A DNA stretch of 29,768 nt from CAYJFG01 sp964369405. Its GTDB lineage: Bacteria; Bacillota; Clostridia; Oscillospirales; Acutalibacteraceae. The position numbers and the translations under genes were made by a program. The notes beneath the pieces are model-generated. The model saw only the letters and a list, made by a program, of their open reading frames with translations, did no database searches and had not been told where the DNA came from. Location of the stretch: the NCBI GenBank assembly GCA_964369405.1, contig CAYJGB010000021.1:1-29768 (forward strand), written 5' to 3'. Below, piece by piece: positions 16,237-25,100 of this stretch (the stretch's first letter is position 1; the number at the start of each line of letters is the position of its first letter).

Positions 16237-16818
16237 ATGGAAATAATAAAAGCATTAAATGTACGTGAAATAGAAGAAGTATATACAAAAATGGCGATAA
16301 ACGATTTTGATAAAACAGAATTAAAGCCACTTAAAACTATACTAAGACAATTTAGTAAAGATTTATATAAATGTTATGGAATGTATGTAGATAACAGAAT
16401 AACAGCATATGCCTTTTTTGCAAAAAGCACTGGTAGCAATTATATGTTACTAGATTATTTTGCAGTCCAAAAGGACTACAGAAGACAAAATATAGGAAGC
16501 AGATTTTTTGATTTATTAAAAAAAACAATTAAAAATTGCGATTATATTTTAGCAGAAGTAGAAAACCCAAATTATCATATAGATAAAGAAGATAAAACTA
16601 TTAAAGAAAACAGAGAAAAGTTTTATATAAAAAACAACTTTACAAAAACGTTTATAGAATGTGAAGTATTTAAACACAAATACACGTTATTTTGTTTAAG
16701 TTTAGATAACGTACATTTAGACGAAAAAGAAATAATAATAACCAATTTTTTAAACGTATATAAAGAGATGTTAAAGTCAGAAACTTACGAAAACAATATT
16801 AAAATCATAAATCCCTAA
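16237..16818 (+). CDS. GNAT-family N-acetyltransferase
   Basis: The 193-residue protein shows a GNAT core at about 45-150: YGMYVDNRITAYAFF (beta strands), LLDYFAVQKDYRRQNIGSRFF with the acetyl-CoA pyrophosphate loop (RRQNIGS, following the R/QxxGxG/A pattern), and YILAEVENP. FYIKNNF matches the C-terminal FY-x-x-x-GF element of the family, although the glycine is replaced by asparagine. The substrate is unknown. It lies 22 nt after the LytTR gene and is the last gene of the nadBC unit before repeat copy B. The C-terminal 45 residues extend past the core without a recognisable motif. Confidence 0.75.
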   Translation: MEIIKALNVREIEEVYTKMAINDFDKTELKPLKTILRQFSKDLYKCYGMYVDNRITAYAFFAKSTGSNYMLLDYFAVQKDYRRQNIGSRFFDLLKKTIKNCDYILAEVENPNYHIDKEDKTIKENREKFYIKNNFTKTFIECEVFKHKYTLFCLSLDNVHLDEKEIIITNFLNVYKEMLKSETYENNIKIINP

Positions 16819-16841
16819 CATTGTAATATATATGATTATAA

Positions 16842-17010
16842 CTTACGTGGCTGTTGCACTAAAGTTAATATTACCAAATATTTGTACGGGAGCATTCCAT
16901 ATGCTCCCGATTTTTTGTCAATTAAAGAAGTTCGGGCAAAAATGGATTTCTCCCCTACAACGGACTTGTATAATATGACGAACAATTCACTAAATGCGAC
17001 TGCCCCTCTT
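16842..17010 (+). repeat. Dispersed intergenic repeat, copy B
   Basis: This is the counterpart of 1286-1446 in the opposite orientation on the window but in the same orientation relative to the upstream operon. It contains TTAATATTACCAAAT, a 9-bp hairpin, ATGGATTTC, ACAACGGACTTGTAT and ATGACGAA. The opposite strand holds a 68-codon open frame (16836-17042), but that frame is not conserved in copy A. The segment sits between the GNAT gene and the promoter of the two-component system. Confidence 0.85.
16887..16916 (+). terminator. Rho-independent terminator after the GNAT gene, carried by repeat B
   Basis: CGGGAGCAT (16887-16895), loop TCCAT, ATGCTCCCG (16901-16909) form a perfect 9-bp stem followed by ATTTTTT. 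Confidence 0.85.
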
Positions 17011-17055
17011 TCTTTTCTTTTAGATTTCATAAAATATCGCAATGCTTATTTATCC

Positions 17056-17084
17056 TTGACATTAGTATATAATACAAATATAAT
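17056..17084 (+). promoter_or_regulatory. Consensus sigma-A promoter of the two-component operon
   Basis: Perfect TTGACA (17056-17061) and perfect TATAAT (17079-17084) are separated by 17 nt. GAGGTG (17095-17100) and the ATG at 17106 follow closely, giving a very short leader of about 15 nt. Confidence 0.9.
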
Positions 17085-17105
17085 GAGCCTAAGCGAGGTG
17101 TACTT

Positions 17106-17780
17106 ATGCAAAAAATTATGATTATTGAAGATGATACAATTATTGCAAACTCTATATCAAAACACTTAAATTCCTGGGGATATAATGTGCTTATTATTGA
17201 GGATTTTTCCGTTATTATAGATAAATTTAATAGATTTAATCCTCATTTAATATTACTAGATATAAACCTACCATTTAAAAACGGATATAGCGTATGCCAA
17301 GAAATACGTAAGTTATCGAATGTACCTATAATATTTATATCGTCTGTTAGTGAAAATATGAATGTTGTTCTAGCTATGAGTATGGGCGGAGATGATTTTA
17401 TCTCTAAACCGTTCGATATGGATATTTTAACAGCAAAAGTACAAGCATTACTCAGAAGAAGTTATGACTTTAACTCAAATGATTTATTTATATCGGTTAG
17501 AGATGTAAAATTAGATTTAGAAAATATAAATTGCAGTTATAACGATAAAACTGTACAACTTACAAAAAATGAATTTGTAATATTAAAAACGTTGATGATG
17601 AATAAGTCAAAAGTAATATCCCGAGATGAAATAATGAACAAGTTATGGAACACAGATATTTTTATAGATGATAATACTTTAACAGTTAATATAACAAGAC
17701 TTAGAAAAAAACTATCAGATATTGGAATAGTAGATTTTATAGAAACAAGAAAAAGTTTGGGGTATGTAATAAATGGTTAA
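17106..17780 (+). CDS. OmpR/PhoB-family response regulator, BceR-like
   Basis: The 224-residue protein has a receiver domain with E8-D9-D10, phospho-acceptor D52 (LLDINLP), SSVSEN and KPFDMDIL, then a winged-helix DNA-binding domain (about 128-222: LTKNEFVILKTLMMN, the VNITRLRKKL recognition helix, ETRKSLGYVI). It overlaps the kinase gene by 8 nt, and an ABC transporter of BceAB type follows, the standard antimicrobial-peptide sensing layout. The predicted target is the palindrome at 18735-18778. It is constitutively supplied by a consensus promoter. The family assignment rests on context; the inducing peptide is unknown. Confidence 0.92.
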   Translation: MQKIMIIEDDTIIANSISKHLNSWGYNVLIIEDFSVIIDKFNRFNPHLILLDINLPFKNGYSVCQEIRKLSNVPIIFISSVSENMNVVLAMSMGGDDFISKPFDMDILTAKVQALLRRSYDFNSNDLFISVRDVKLDLENINCSYNDKTVQLTKNEFVILKTLMMNKSKVISRDEIMNKLWNTDIFIDDNTLTVNITRLRKKLSDIGIVDFIETRKSLGYVING

Positions 17781-18747
17781 AAATTATATAAAGTCTAAAA
17801 TCTCATTGTTAATTATAATTTTATCTATAAGCGTTATTTTTTCAATCGTTTTCTATGTAGAAAACATTCAAATCAGTACAGTATTATACTCTTTTTTGTT
17901 ATGCTTAGTTGCGTTACTAGTTTTTTTAGTGATAGATTTTATTAGGTTTAAAAATAAAATCAACTCACTATTAGAAATAAAAAAAGATATTTTTAACAAA
18001 ATAGATTTACTACCAATTCCAGCAACTTACGATGAGCAAATTTATAAAGAAATAATTAGCGACTTAACATCACTACAATTAGAAACTCAAACGATATATA
18101 ATAAGAAATCAACAGATATATCCGACTTTTACACAAAGTGGGTTCATCAGATTAAAACTCCTATTTTTGCTTTAAATTTATTGATTGATGAAATACCAAA
18201 CAACAGTAATTATCTATCAGAATTATCAAAAATAGAACAGTATACAACTATGGTTTTAGCATATATTAGACTAGAAGAATCTACCTCTGATTTTGTATTT
18301 AAACGTTACAATATAAACGATATAATTAAAAATTGCGTTAAAAATTTTAAGTCTGTTTTTATTTCTAAAAAAATCAAACTCATTATTGATATCGAAGATT
18401 TCTCTATTAAAACTGATAAAAAACATCTTGAATTTGCTATTAATCAAGTGCTATCAAATGCTATCAAATATACTAACCGAGGCGAAATTAATATTATCGC
18501 AAGAGATAATTGTGTTATTATTTCTGATACTGGTATAGGTATAGAGCAATCTAATATGGCACGTATTTTTGATAAAGGCTTTACAGGTATCTCTGGCAGA
18601 GTAGAAGAAAAATCGACTGGCTTAGGGTTATATCTATGCAAGAAATCTTTAGATTTACTAGGTTTTTCTATTAACGTCACTTCTAAGATTAATATTGGAA
18701 CAACTGTTTCCATTAACCTTACTCAAACTCAAACAACACTTAAATAA
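17773..18747 (+). CDS. Intramembrane-sensing histidine kinase, BceS-like
   Basis: The 324-residue protein has two membrane segments (about 10-30 and 35-57) joined by only a few residues, so it lacks an extracellular sensor, as in BceS-type kinases that read the state of their partner ABC transporter. The phosphorylatable histidine is H125 in FYTKWVHQIKTPI, the BceS-like H-box. The ATPase domain shows NQVLSNAIKYT (N box), DTGIGI (G1), and KSTGLGLYLCKK (G2). The start ATG lies inside the regulator gene. The last codons and the TAA (18745-18747) lie within the operator palindrome, so DNA at the 3' end serves both coding and regulation. Confidence 0.92.
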   Translation: MVKNYIKSKISLLIIILSISVIFSIVFYVENIQISTVLYSFLLCLVALLVFLVIDFIRFKNKINSLLEIKKDIFNKIDLLPIPATYDEQIYKEIISDLTSLQLETQTIYNKKSTDISDFYTKWVHQIKTPIFALNLLIDEIPNNSNYLSELSKIEQYTTMVLAYIRLEESTSDFVFKRYNINDIIKNCVKNFKSVFISKKIKLIIDIEDFSIKTDKKHLEFAINQVLSNAIKYTNRGEINIIARDNCVIISDTGIGIEQSNMARIFDKGFTGISGRVEEKSTGLGLYLCKKSLDLLGFSINVTSKINIGTTVSINLTQTQTTLK

Positions 18748-18778
18748 CCTTACAAAATTGTAAGGTTATTTAAGTGTT
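18735..18778. promoter_or_regulatory. 44-nt perfect palindrome with BceR-type box (operator for the ABC transporter genes)
   Basis: A 21-bp inverted repeat with a 2-base centre covers the end of the kinase gene. Its core, TTACA-AAAT-TGTAA (18750-18763), exactly fits the TNACA-N4-TGTAA site described for BceR-like regulators. No T-run follows on the plus strand, which argues against a terminator. The centre lies about 63 nt upstream of the expected start site of the transporter promoter, where an activator site is plausible. The palindrome itself is seen directly; binding is inferred. Confidence 0.75.
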
Positions 18779-18784
18779 AAGTTA

Positions 18785-18813
18785 TGGTTAAAATCTATTT
18801 TATTCTTTATAAT
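18785..18813 (+). promoter_or_regulatory. Candidate regulated promoter of the ABC transporter genes
   Basis: TATAAT (18808-18813) lies 30 nt before the ATPase ATG. The hexamer 17 nt upstream (TGGTTA, 18785-18790) is a poor -35, as is common in promoters that need an activator. Confidence 0.55.
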
Positions 18814-18843
18814 TTAATTAAATCATTTAAAGGAGATTTAATT

Positions 18844-19611
18844 ATGCAAATATTACAAGTAAACAATTTAAAAAAGACCTACTCAACAAAATTATCAAAA
18901 ACATCTGTAACTGCACTAAAAGATATTACTTTTTCTGTAGATAAAGGTGAATTTATCGCTATTATGGGCGAATCTGGCTCAGGTAAAACCACTTTACTAA
19001 ATATTATCGCTTCTCTAGACAAAAAAACTAGTGGTCAAGTTTTACTAGACGGTAAAGATATGTCTGCTATAAAAGACGCTTCTCTTGCTAAATTCAGAAG
19101 GGAAAGTCTAGGTTTTGTTTTTCAAGAGTTTAACCTGTTAGACACTCTAAGTATTGAAGAAAATATTATTTTACCTCTTGTATTGTCGCAATCTAAAGAA
19201 AATATAATAAGAAAAGAGCTTGATGAAATTTCTAACAAATTAAAAATAAGTCATATTTTAAAAAAATATCCATATGAAGTATCTGGAGGTGAAAAACAAA
19301 GAGCGGCTGTTGCTAGAGCAGTTATAACTAATCCAAAGTTATTGCTTGCAGACGAGCCTACTGGCGCACTAGATTCTAAATCTACTGATACGCTATTAAA
19401 AGAATTTAAATCAATTAACGATGACGGACAAACTATATTAATGGTAACACATAGTGTTAAAACTGCATCTATTGCAAGCCGAGTTTTATTTATTAAAGAT
19501 GGTGTTATATTTCATCAAATATATAAAGGAAATAATACTGAACTAGAATTTTTTGCAACCATTTCAGATGCTTTAACAGCACTCCAAAATGGAGGTGCAA
19601 TAAATGAGTAA
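18844..19611 (+). CDS. ABC transporter ATP-binding protein, BceA-like
   Basis: The 255-residue ATPase starts at the ATG at 18844, preceded by AAAGGAG at 8 nt; the longer open frame from 18784 runs over the promoter. Motifs: Walker A GESGSGKT (42-49), Q-loop near 94, signature VSGGEKQRAAVARA (146-159), Walker B LLLADEPTGALD with D170/E171, and the switch histidine H203 in MVTHS. It belongs to the LolD/MacB/BceA group that drives mechanotransmission-type permeases. It overlaps the permease by 8 nt. Likely role: with its permease, freeing lipid II-cycle intermediates from bacitracin- or lantibiotic-like peptides and signalling flux to the kinase. Confidence 0.93.
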   Translation: MQILQVNNLKKTYSTKLSKTSVTALKDITFSVDKGEFIAIMGESGSGKTTLLNIIASLDKKTSGQVLLDGKDMSAIKDASLAKFRRESLGFVFQEFNLLDTLSIEENIILPLVLSQSKENIIRKELDEISNKLKISHILKKYPYEVSGGEKQRAAVARAVITNPKLLLADEPTGALDSKSTDTLLKEFKSINDDGQTILMVTHSVKTASIASRVLFIKDGVIFHQIYKGNNTELEFFATISDALTALQNGGAINE

Positions 19612-21571
19612 ATCTTTTTATTTTAAATTTGCGTGGTCAAATTTAAAGAAAAATTCAAAGATGGTTATCCCTTTTATGTTAACTTGCAGTTTATCAGTTT
19701 TGATGTTCTACAATTGTATTGCACTTGCTGAAAACGACGTTACAGGAACTGGAAACCTACATAGTATTCTAATGGCTTGTTCTTATTTTCTTGGTTTGTT
19801 TTCAACTGCCTTTTTATTTTACACTAATAGCTTTTTAACTAAGAGAAGAAAAAAAGAATTTGGACTATACAATATTCTAGGGCTTGAGAAAAAGCATATA
19901 AATGTAATTATTTTAATAGAAAATTTTATAATTGCTCTTGTTTCTATTGCATCTGGGCTTGTTCTAGGAGTTTTATTTTCAAGACTTTTTACTTTTATTC
20001 TATACAAGCTAGTTGAATTTGATATACATTACTCATTTGAAATAAATTCAGACTCGTTGCTTTATACTTTAGCTTTATTTGTAGTTATATTTATTTTAAT
20101 TTCACTAAGCAATATAATTGTTGTATTGCGTACTAATGTTGTAGATATGCTTAAAGGTTCGCAAAAGGCTGAGTGTGTTCCAAAATATAAGGTTATAACA
20201 ATAATCATAGGTACTATCACTATGATTAGTGGTTATGCTATAGCTTTAACTATTGATAATATTGTAACTTCAATTTATATGTACTTACTTGCAGCAGTTC
20301 TAGTAAGCATTGGAACTTATTGTTTCTTTTCAGCGTACAGTGTTATTGTTTTAAGTGCTATTAAAAAGAACAAAAAGCTATTCTATAAACCAGAAAACTT
20401 TACAGCTATTTCAGGGCTTATGTACAGAATTAAAAAAAATGTAGCTGGATTATCCAATATATGTATCATTTCTACAGCGATAATATTAGCACTTTCAACA
20501 ACAGTCAGCTTATATTTAGGTGTTGAGGATAGTTTTAACTATAGATATCCTAGCGACATTCAAATTAATGCTTATACAAAAGAAATAAACACTACTATTA
20601 ATAACAATATGTACAACGATATTGAGGAAACTTTTACAGAAATTAACGACTTAAAATATTTATCTAGTTTTTATTTTTTGATGAACGAAAATGGAGAAAC
20701 TGCCTTTCATGTTGAAAATCCAGATGGAAGTATATCTACACAACCGATTGATGGTATGAGTGCAGAGATAGTAATTGCAACAAATGCACAAGGCTACTAC
20801 AACATTACTGGCAAAAACATAGAGTTAAAAAATGACGAGATACTTCTTTCTACAAATGAAGACATTATTAATTCTATTTATTTGCTAGAAAAAGAGTATA
20901 CCGTCGTTCAAACCGATAAAGAATTTATTTCTAGCATCGGCAATAATGCAGTCTTTCAAAACTCTATGGTAATAGTTATGAACGATAAAGAATTTAATAC
21001 TTTTTATACTAATAGTAATCAATATGATATCGCTAATACATATTACTTTAACTTAGGCGAAAGTAGTAATGTAAACGGGGAAACTCTGAGTGAATTTTGT
21101 GATAATCGTTACAAAATCAGCGATACTTATACATCTGTATATTACGATATTAAGTCAGAAAATATACTAGAATATCATTCATTATATGGTGGAATTTTAT
21201 TTGTAGGAATTTTCTTAGGCATATTATTACTGATATATGTATTATTAATTATTTACTACAAGCAAGTTATAGAGGGTTATGAAGATAAGCATAATTATCA
21301 AATAATGAAAAAAGTGGGAATGGATAAAAAATTAATCAAGAAGAGTATTAACAAGCAAATAAAAATGGTATTCTTAATTCCAATAGTAACAGCCATTATT
21401 CATATAATTGTATCCTTTAAAGCTATTGAATTAATTCTAAGAATGTTTAATTTAGTTAATACTTCGTTATATATAAATTGTACTATCGGCGTTATAATTG
21501 CTTTCTTTATTATATACTCATTAATGTATTATTTAACATCTAAGGTATATCAAAGAATTATAAATAATTAG
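19604..21571 (+). CDS. ABC transporter permease, BceB-like (FtsX superfamily)
   Basis: The 655-residue membrane protein has about ten predicted transmembrane segments: roughly 20-40, 53-76, 98-130, 150-175, 197-218, 225-255 and 280-305, then 525-550, 580-605 and 618-645. The large extracellular domain (about 310-520) between segments 7 and 8 is the hallmark of BceB-type permeases and determines peptide specificity. FtsX-like domains flank it. The conserved KKEFGLYNILGLEKKHI stretch lies after segment 2. With its ATPase it is expected to form both resistance pump and sensor. A strong terminator follows at 21599. The substrate cannot be deduced. Confidence 0.92.
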   Translation: MSKSFYFKFAWSNLKKNSKMVIPFMLTCSLSVLMFYNCIALAENDVTGTGNLHSILMACSYFLGLFSTAFLFYTNSFLTKRRKKEFGLYNILGLEKKHINVIILIENFIIALVSIASGLVLGVLFSRLFTFILYKLVEFDIHYSFEINSDSLLYTLALFVVIFILISLSNIIVVLRTNVVDMLKGSQKAECVPKYKVITIIIGTITMISGYAIALTIDNIVTSIYMYLLAAVLVSIGTYCFFSAYSVIVLSAIKKNKKLFYKPENFTAISGLMYRIKKNVAGLSNICIISTAIILALSTTVSLYLGVEDSFNYRYPSDIQINAYTKEINTTINNNMYNDIEETFTEINDLKYLSSFYFLMNENGETAFHVENPDGSISTQPIDGMSAEIVIATNAQGYYNITGKNIELKNDEILLSTNEDIINSIYLLEKEYTVVQTDKEFISSIGNNAVFQNSMVIVMNDKEFNTFYTNSNQYDIANTYYFNLGESSNVNGETLSEFCDNRYKISDTYTSVYYDIKSENILEYHSLYGGILFVGIFLGILLLIYVLLIIYYKQVIEGYEDKHNYQIMKKVGMDKKLIKKSINKQIKMVFLIPIVTAIIHIIVSFKAIELILRMFNLVNTSLYINCTIGVIIAFFIIYSLMYYLTSKVYQRIINN

Positions 21572-21598
21572 ACTAAATATTAAAACTATAATATTTTT

Positions 21599-21644
21599 CA
21601 CCCTCCAAAAGTGTGCTTTAAAACTTTTGGAGGGTGAGTTTTTT
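21599..21644 (+). terminator. Strong terminator of the ABC transporter operon
   Basis: CACCCTCCAAAAG (21599-21611) and CTTTTGGAGGGTG (21624-21636) form a perfect 13-bp stem with a 12-nt loop, followed by AGTTTTTT. Confidence 0.92.
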
Positions 21645-21940
21645 AACAAGGACAATGTTTTACTTAAATAATTTTTATATAAATATCAAATAAAATTGAT
21701 AAATAAGTTGCAAAAAATATTACTATTTTATATAAATTACAAGTAGTGAAAAAGAATTAAATTTATGCTTGAACAGTAAGTATATAAATTAAGTTACTTA
21801 TACTAATTAATTGTAAAATGTTAAAATAAAGTACACATAATATAATATAGTATAGTATAATTATAGTTAATACTTAATTGACTTGAATTTATACGCAACA
21901 TAAAAACACATCTAAAAATTTCTTCTGAATATTTTTTTTT

Positions 21941-21998
21941 AATCAAACAAAACAAACACACTCTAAAAACCTTACTTAAAACTGGTTTTTAGAGTGTG
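21941..21998 (-). terminator. Terminator of the giant surface-protein gene
   Basis: CACACTCTAAAAACC (21957-21971) and GGTTTTTAGAGTGTG (21984-21998) form a perfect 15-bp stem. On the minus strand it runs into TTTGTTTTGTTTG. It is about 115 nt after the stop codon at 22114. Confidence 0.8.
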
Positions 21999-22113
21999 AA
22001 TTTTATGCATTATTTTATTGATAATTTTTGAACTTTGTTCTAAATTCCTGTACTAGATAGTTTAGTTTAATCACCATTAATTATAGTAATTTGAACGTTT
22101 ATAAGAAATTATA

Positions 22114-25100
22114 TTAATCTATTGTTGACATATTTTGTTCATTTAAAGTTGTTAAATATAATGTTCCGTCAACTTCTATCCATGCTTGCATATATAGTGA
22201 CTTGTCTGTATTTTTTGGCATTACTGCTACATAGTTGTAACGTCCGTCACCGTTCATTACATTTGTGTCAGTATATTCTTTTACTATATTTGCATTTGTT
22301 TCTTTTGTATCATCTGCTAAATATTCTGCTATTTTAGCTTCTGTAACATCTGCTTGTGTTGTTGAACGTATAACTCCATATCTTATGTTTGTTCCGTCTT
22401 CATATCCAGAAGTTATTATAGGGTAATATAGTTTTGCTACATCTGTTTCGGTAGAATAACTTACTGTTCCTATGTTTATATTAACACTAGTAATATCATT
22501 ACCAAATATAGGTGTAATTGTTGAATCTTCTGTTACATAGAATGCATATATTTTAGATGATGTTACAGATACAATTTTATCATTTATTTTCCAACCTTTT
22601 ACTTCTAATACTCCAGTATAAGTTGCTCTTACTATGTCGTCATAGTTAGCACTTGTTTGAGAGAGTGTAAGATTGTCCATTTCGTCAGGATTTTCTAAAA
22701 TGATTCCCGATGCAACATCAAATGATTTTAAGACTCTATCGTATGTTAATGTTGTATCTTCTGTTATGTTTTGTAGTTGAGAAGCATTAAAAGTAGGGGA
22801 ATAGTTTTCTTTTCTAAGTAGTGGTAATTTAGGTGGGTTAACATCTCCACCACTTGTAGTATATGCTTCACCAATTACTGCATCATTTGTGCTATCTGTA
22901 AATGTTACTTTACGTGCTTGATTTGCTGTATTTTGCACATTTGTATATTTTGTTAGTCCAGTAGTCGACAACTCAAAATTATCTGTGGTTACACTGTTCA
23001 GTGTACCTTGTTGATAATTATCACCTGTTATCACTTTGTATGTTGTGTCTAAATCAAGCCCAGAAAAAGCAATTGATTTGTAATTTGCTGTTTCTGACAA
23101 ATGCTCTATCACTTTTGCATTTTCAGCTGTAATTACTGTTTTAGTATTAGGGTAAACTATTCTAGCATATGTTAATTCTAGCACATTTGCAACTTCTTCA
23201 TCTAGAGGTTTAGTTATTGTATTGTCTATAGCATCTATTGCTAAACCATAGGATGATTGAGCTATTACTTTTGCATTACTACCAATTGAAATTGTGCCAG
23301 TGGATCCATTCATATCTGACCCGATACCTGATCCATTTCCGTCTGCTATAGCTGTAACTTGTGCATTACCAGTGATTGAAATTGCTCCACAATTCCCCAT
23401 CATTCCTCCACCGATACCTGCTCCATTATATTTACCAGTAGCTGTAACTTGTGCGTTGTCACTAATTGAAATTGAGCCACTTGAAGTAATATTATGAATT
23501 CCAGAACCTATACCAGGGGCATTGCCACCTCCAGTAGCTGTAACTTGTGCATTACCACTAATTGAAATTGTGCCACTAGGAGTATCGGAACCACCACCTA
23601 TACCAGCCGCACCGTCACCTCCAGTAGCTATAACTTGTGCATTGTCACTAATTGAAATTGAGCCATTATAGAATCTATTTCTACCACCTATACCTGGATT
23701 ATTATAAGAAGCTGAAGCAATAATTTTTCCACCGCCAATTATATTAACTGTAGGTATTGTTTCTTCATCAATTATACTCTCAAGTTGTATTCCTTCTGAA
23801 CTAGAACCCTTTACAGTGTTTGTAACACCTTCTGGAAGTGAAAGGTTTACTATAGCAGAGCCACTTATTTTAATTGGCGCACTATAATAATTATTAGCGT
23901 AAATATGTACACCATTTAAAATTATATCGTGTGTTCCACTTTCTACAGTTATGGTATAATTAGTATAACGTGTTTCATAATTACTTTGAGAAATCGTTAC
24001 GCTTCCTTTATATGCAACCCACACTGATTCTTCTCCTTGTCTGTACTCACAAGAATTATCATCGCCTCTAAATTCAATATTTCCATTAATCAAGTCTAAG
24101 TTAACTAAGTTTTCTAGTACTTGTACAGAATTAAATATATTTATTCCGCTGTTTACTATTGAAAATGTTACATTAAAAGTCTCATTATCTAAAAACGTTT
24201 GTTTAATAGTATCATTATAAACATTATATTCCCCGTTTAATTTAACACCACTAAATGCTATTGAATTATATTCTGTTTTAGGTGCATAAGAAAAAATACT
24301 ATCATTATTATCTGTTACTATAGTTTCTTTATTTGCATCAACTTTATTTTTATATGTCAATAAAATTATATTAGCTATTTCTTCATCACTCGGGCTAGAG
24401 ATTGTATTGTTTATAGCATCTATTGCAATATCTCCGTTAGACACAGCAGTTACAACTGCATTTGAACCAATTGACAGTGTTGCACCATTTCCGTTAGCTC
24501 CACCACCAATACCTGCTCCGTTTAAACCTCCAGTAGCTGTAACTTTTACTGTTTCACTGATAGAAATTGTACCACCGTTTCCACTAGCGCCACCACCAAT
24601 ACCTGCTCCTTGCGAACCACCATTGGCTATAAGTTCACCACTACCCTTTATACTTACTGCAGCCGTTTGTACTTGTAGTCCAGCTGCATTGCTACCACTT
24701 ATTAGAGTGTTTTTACTACCTTCTGCAAGGGTTAGCGTTATAGCAGATGATCCTTGAATGTCAAAAGCACTAACATTATTATAAAATAATACATTAATAT
24801 TTATACCGTTTAACAGAATATCATGGTCTCCACTTTGTACTGTTATTGTATTCGTTGTAGAACGACTTGTATAATTACTTTGAGTTATTGTTACAGTTCC
24901 AAAATATGTAATCCAATTTTCTGCTGTTCCTTGTTTATATTCATTTAAACCATTGTTATTTCTCAACTCAATACTTCCATTAATCAAATTTAAGTTTGGG
25001 TTATAAGATGCTGGATATTGAACTAATTTAAAATTATTTATGCCATTGTTTTTTATTGTAAATGTATCAATTTCATTTGAATCTTCTATATAGATTTGTT

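Larger units (their letters stand above)
21572..22113. other. Convergent intergenic region between transporter and giant surface gene
   Basis: It holds two facing terminators (21599-21644 plus, 21941-21998 minus). Between them are about 295 nt of very AT-rich DNA with alternating TA runs near 21838-21870. Promoter-like hexamers occur by chance at this composition. I see no gene, structured RNA or repeat there. Confidence 0.6.

Noticed and set aside
16836..17042. 68-codon open frame on the minus strand across repeat copy B
   Set aside because: The related copy A has a 2-nt length difference and a stop in the equivalent frame, while the hairpin is preserved; no good ribosome site. Best explained as noncoding repeat.
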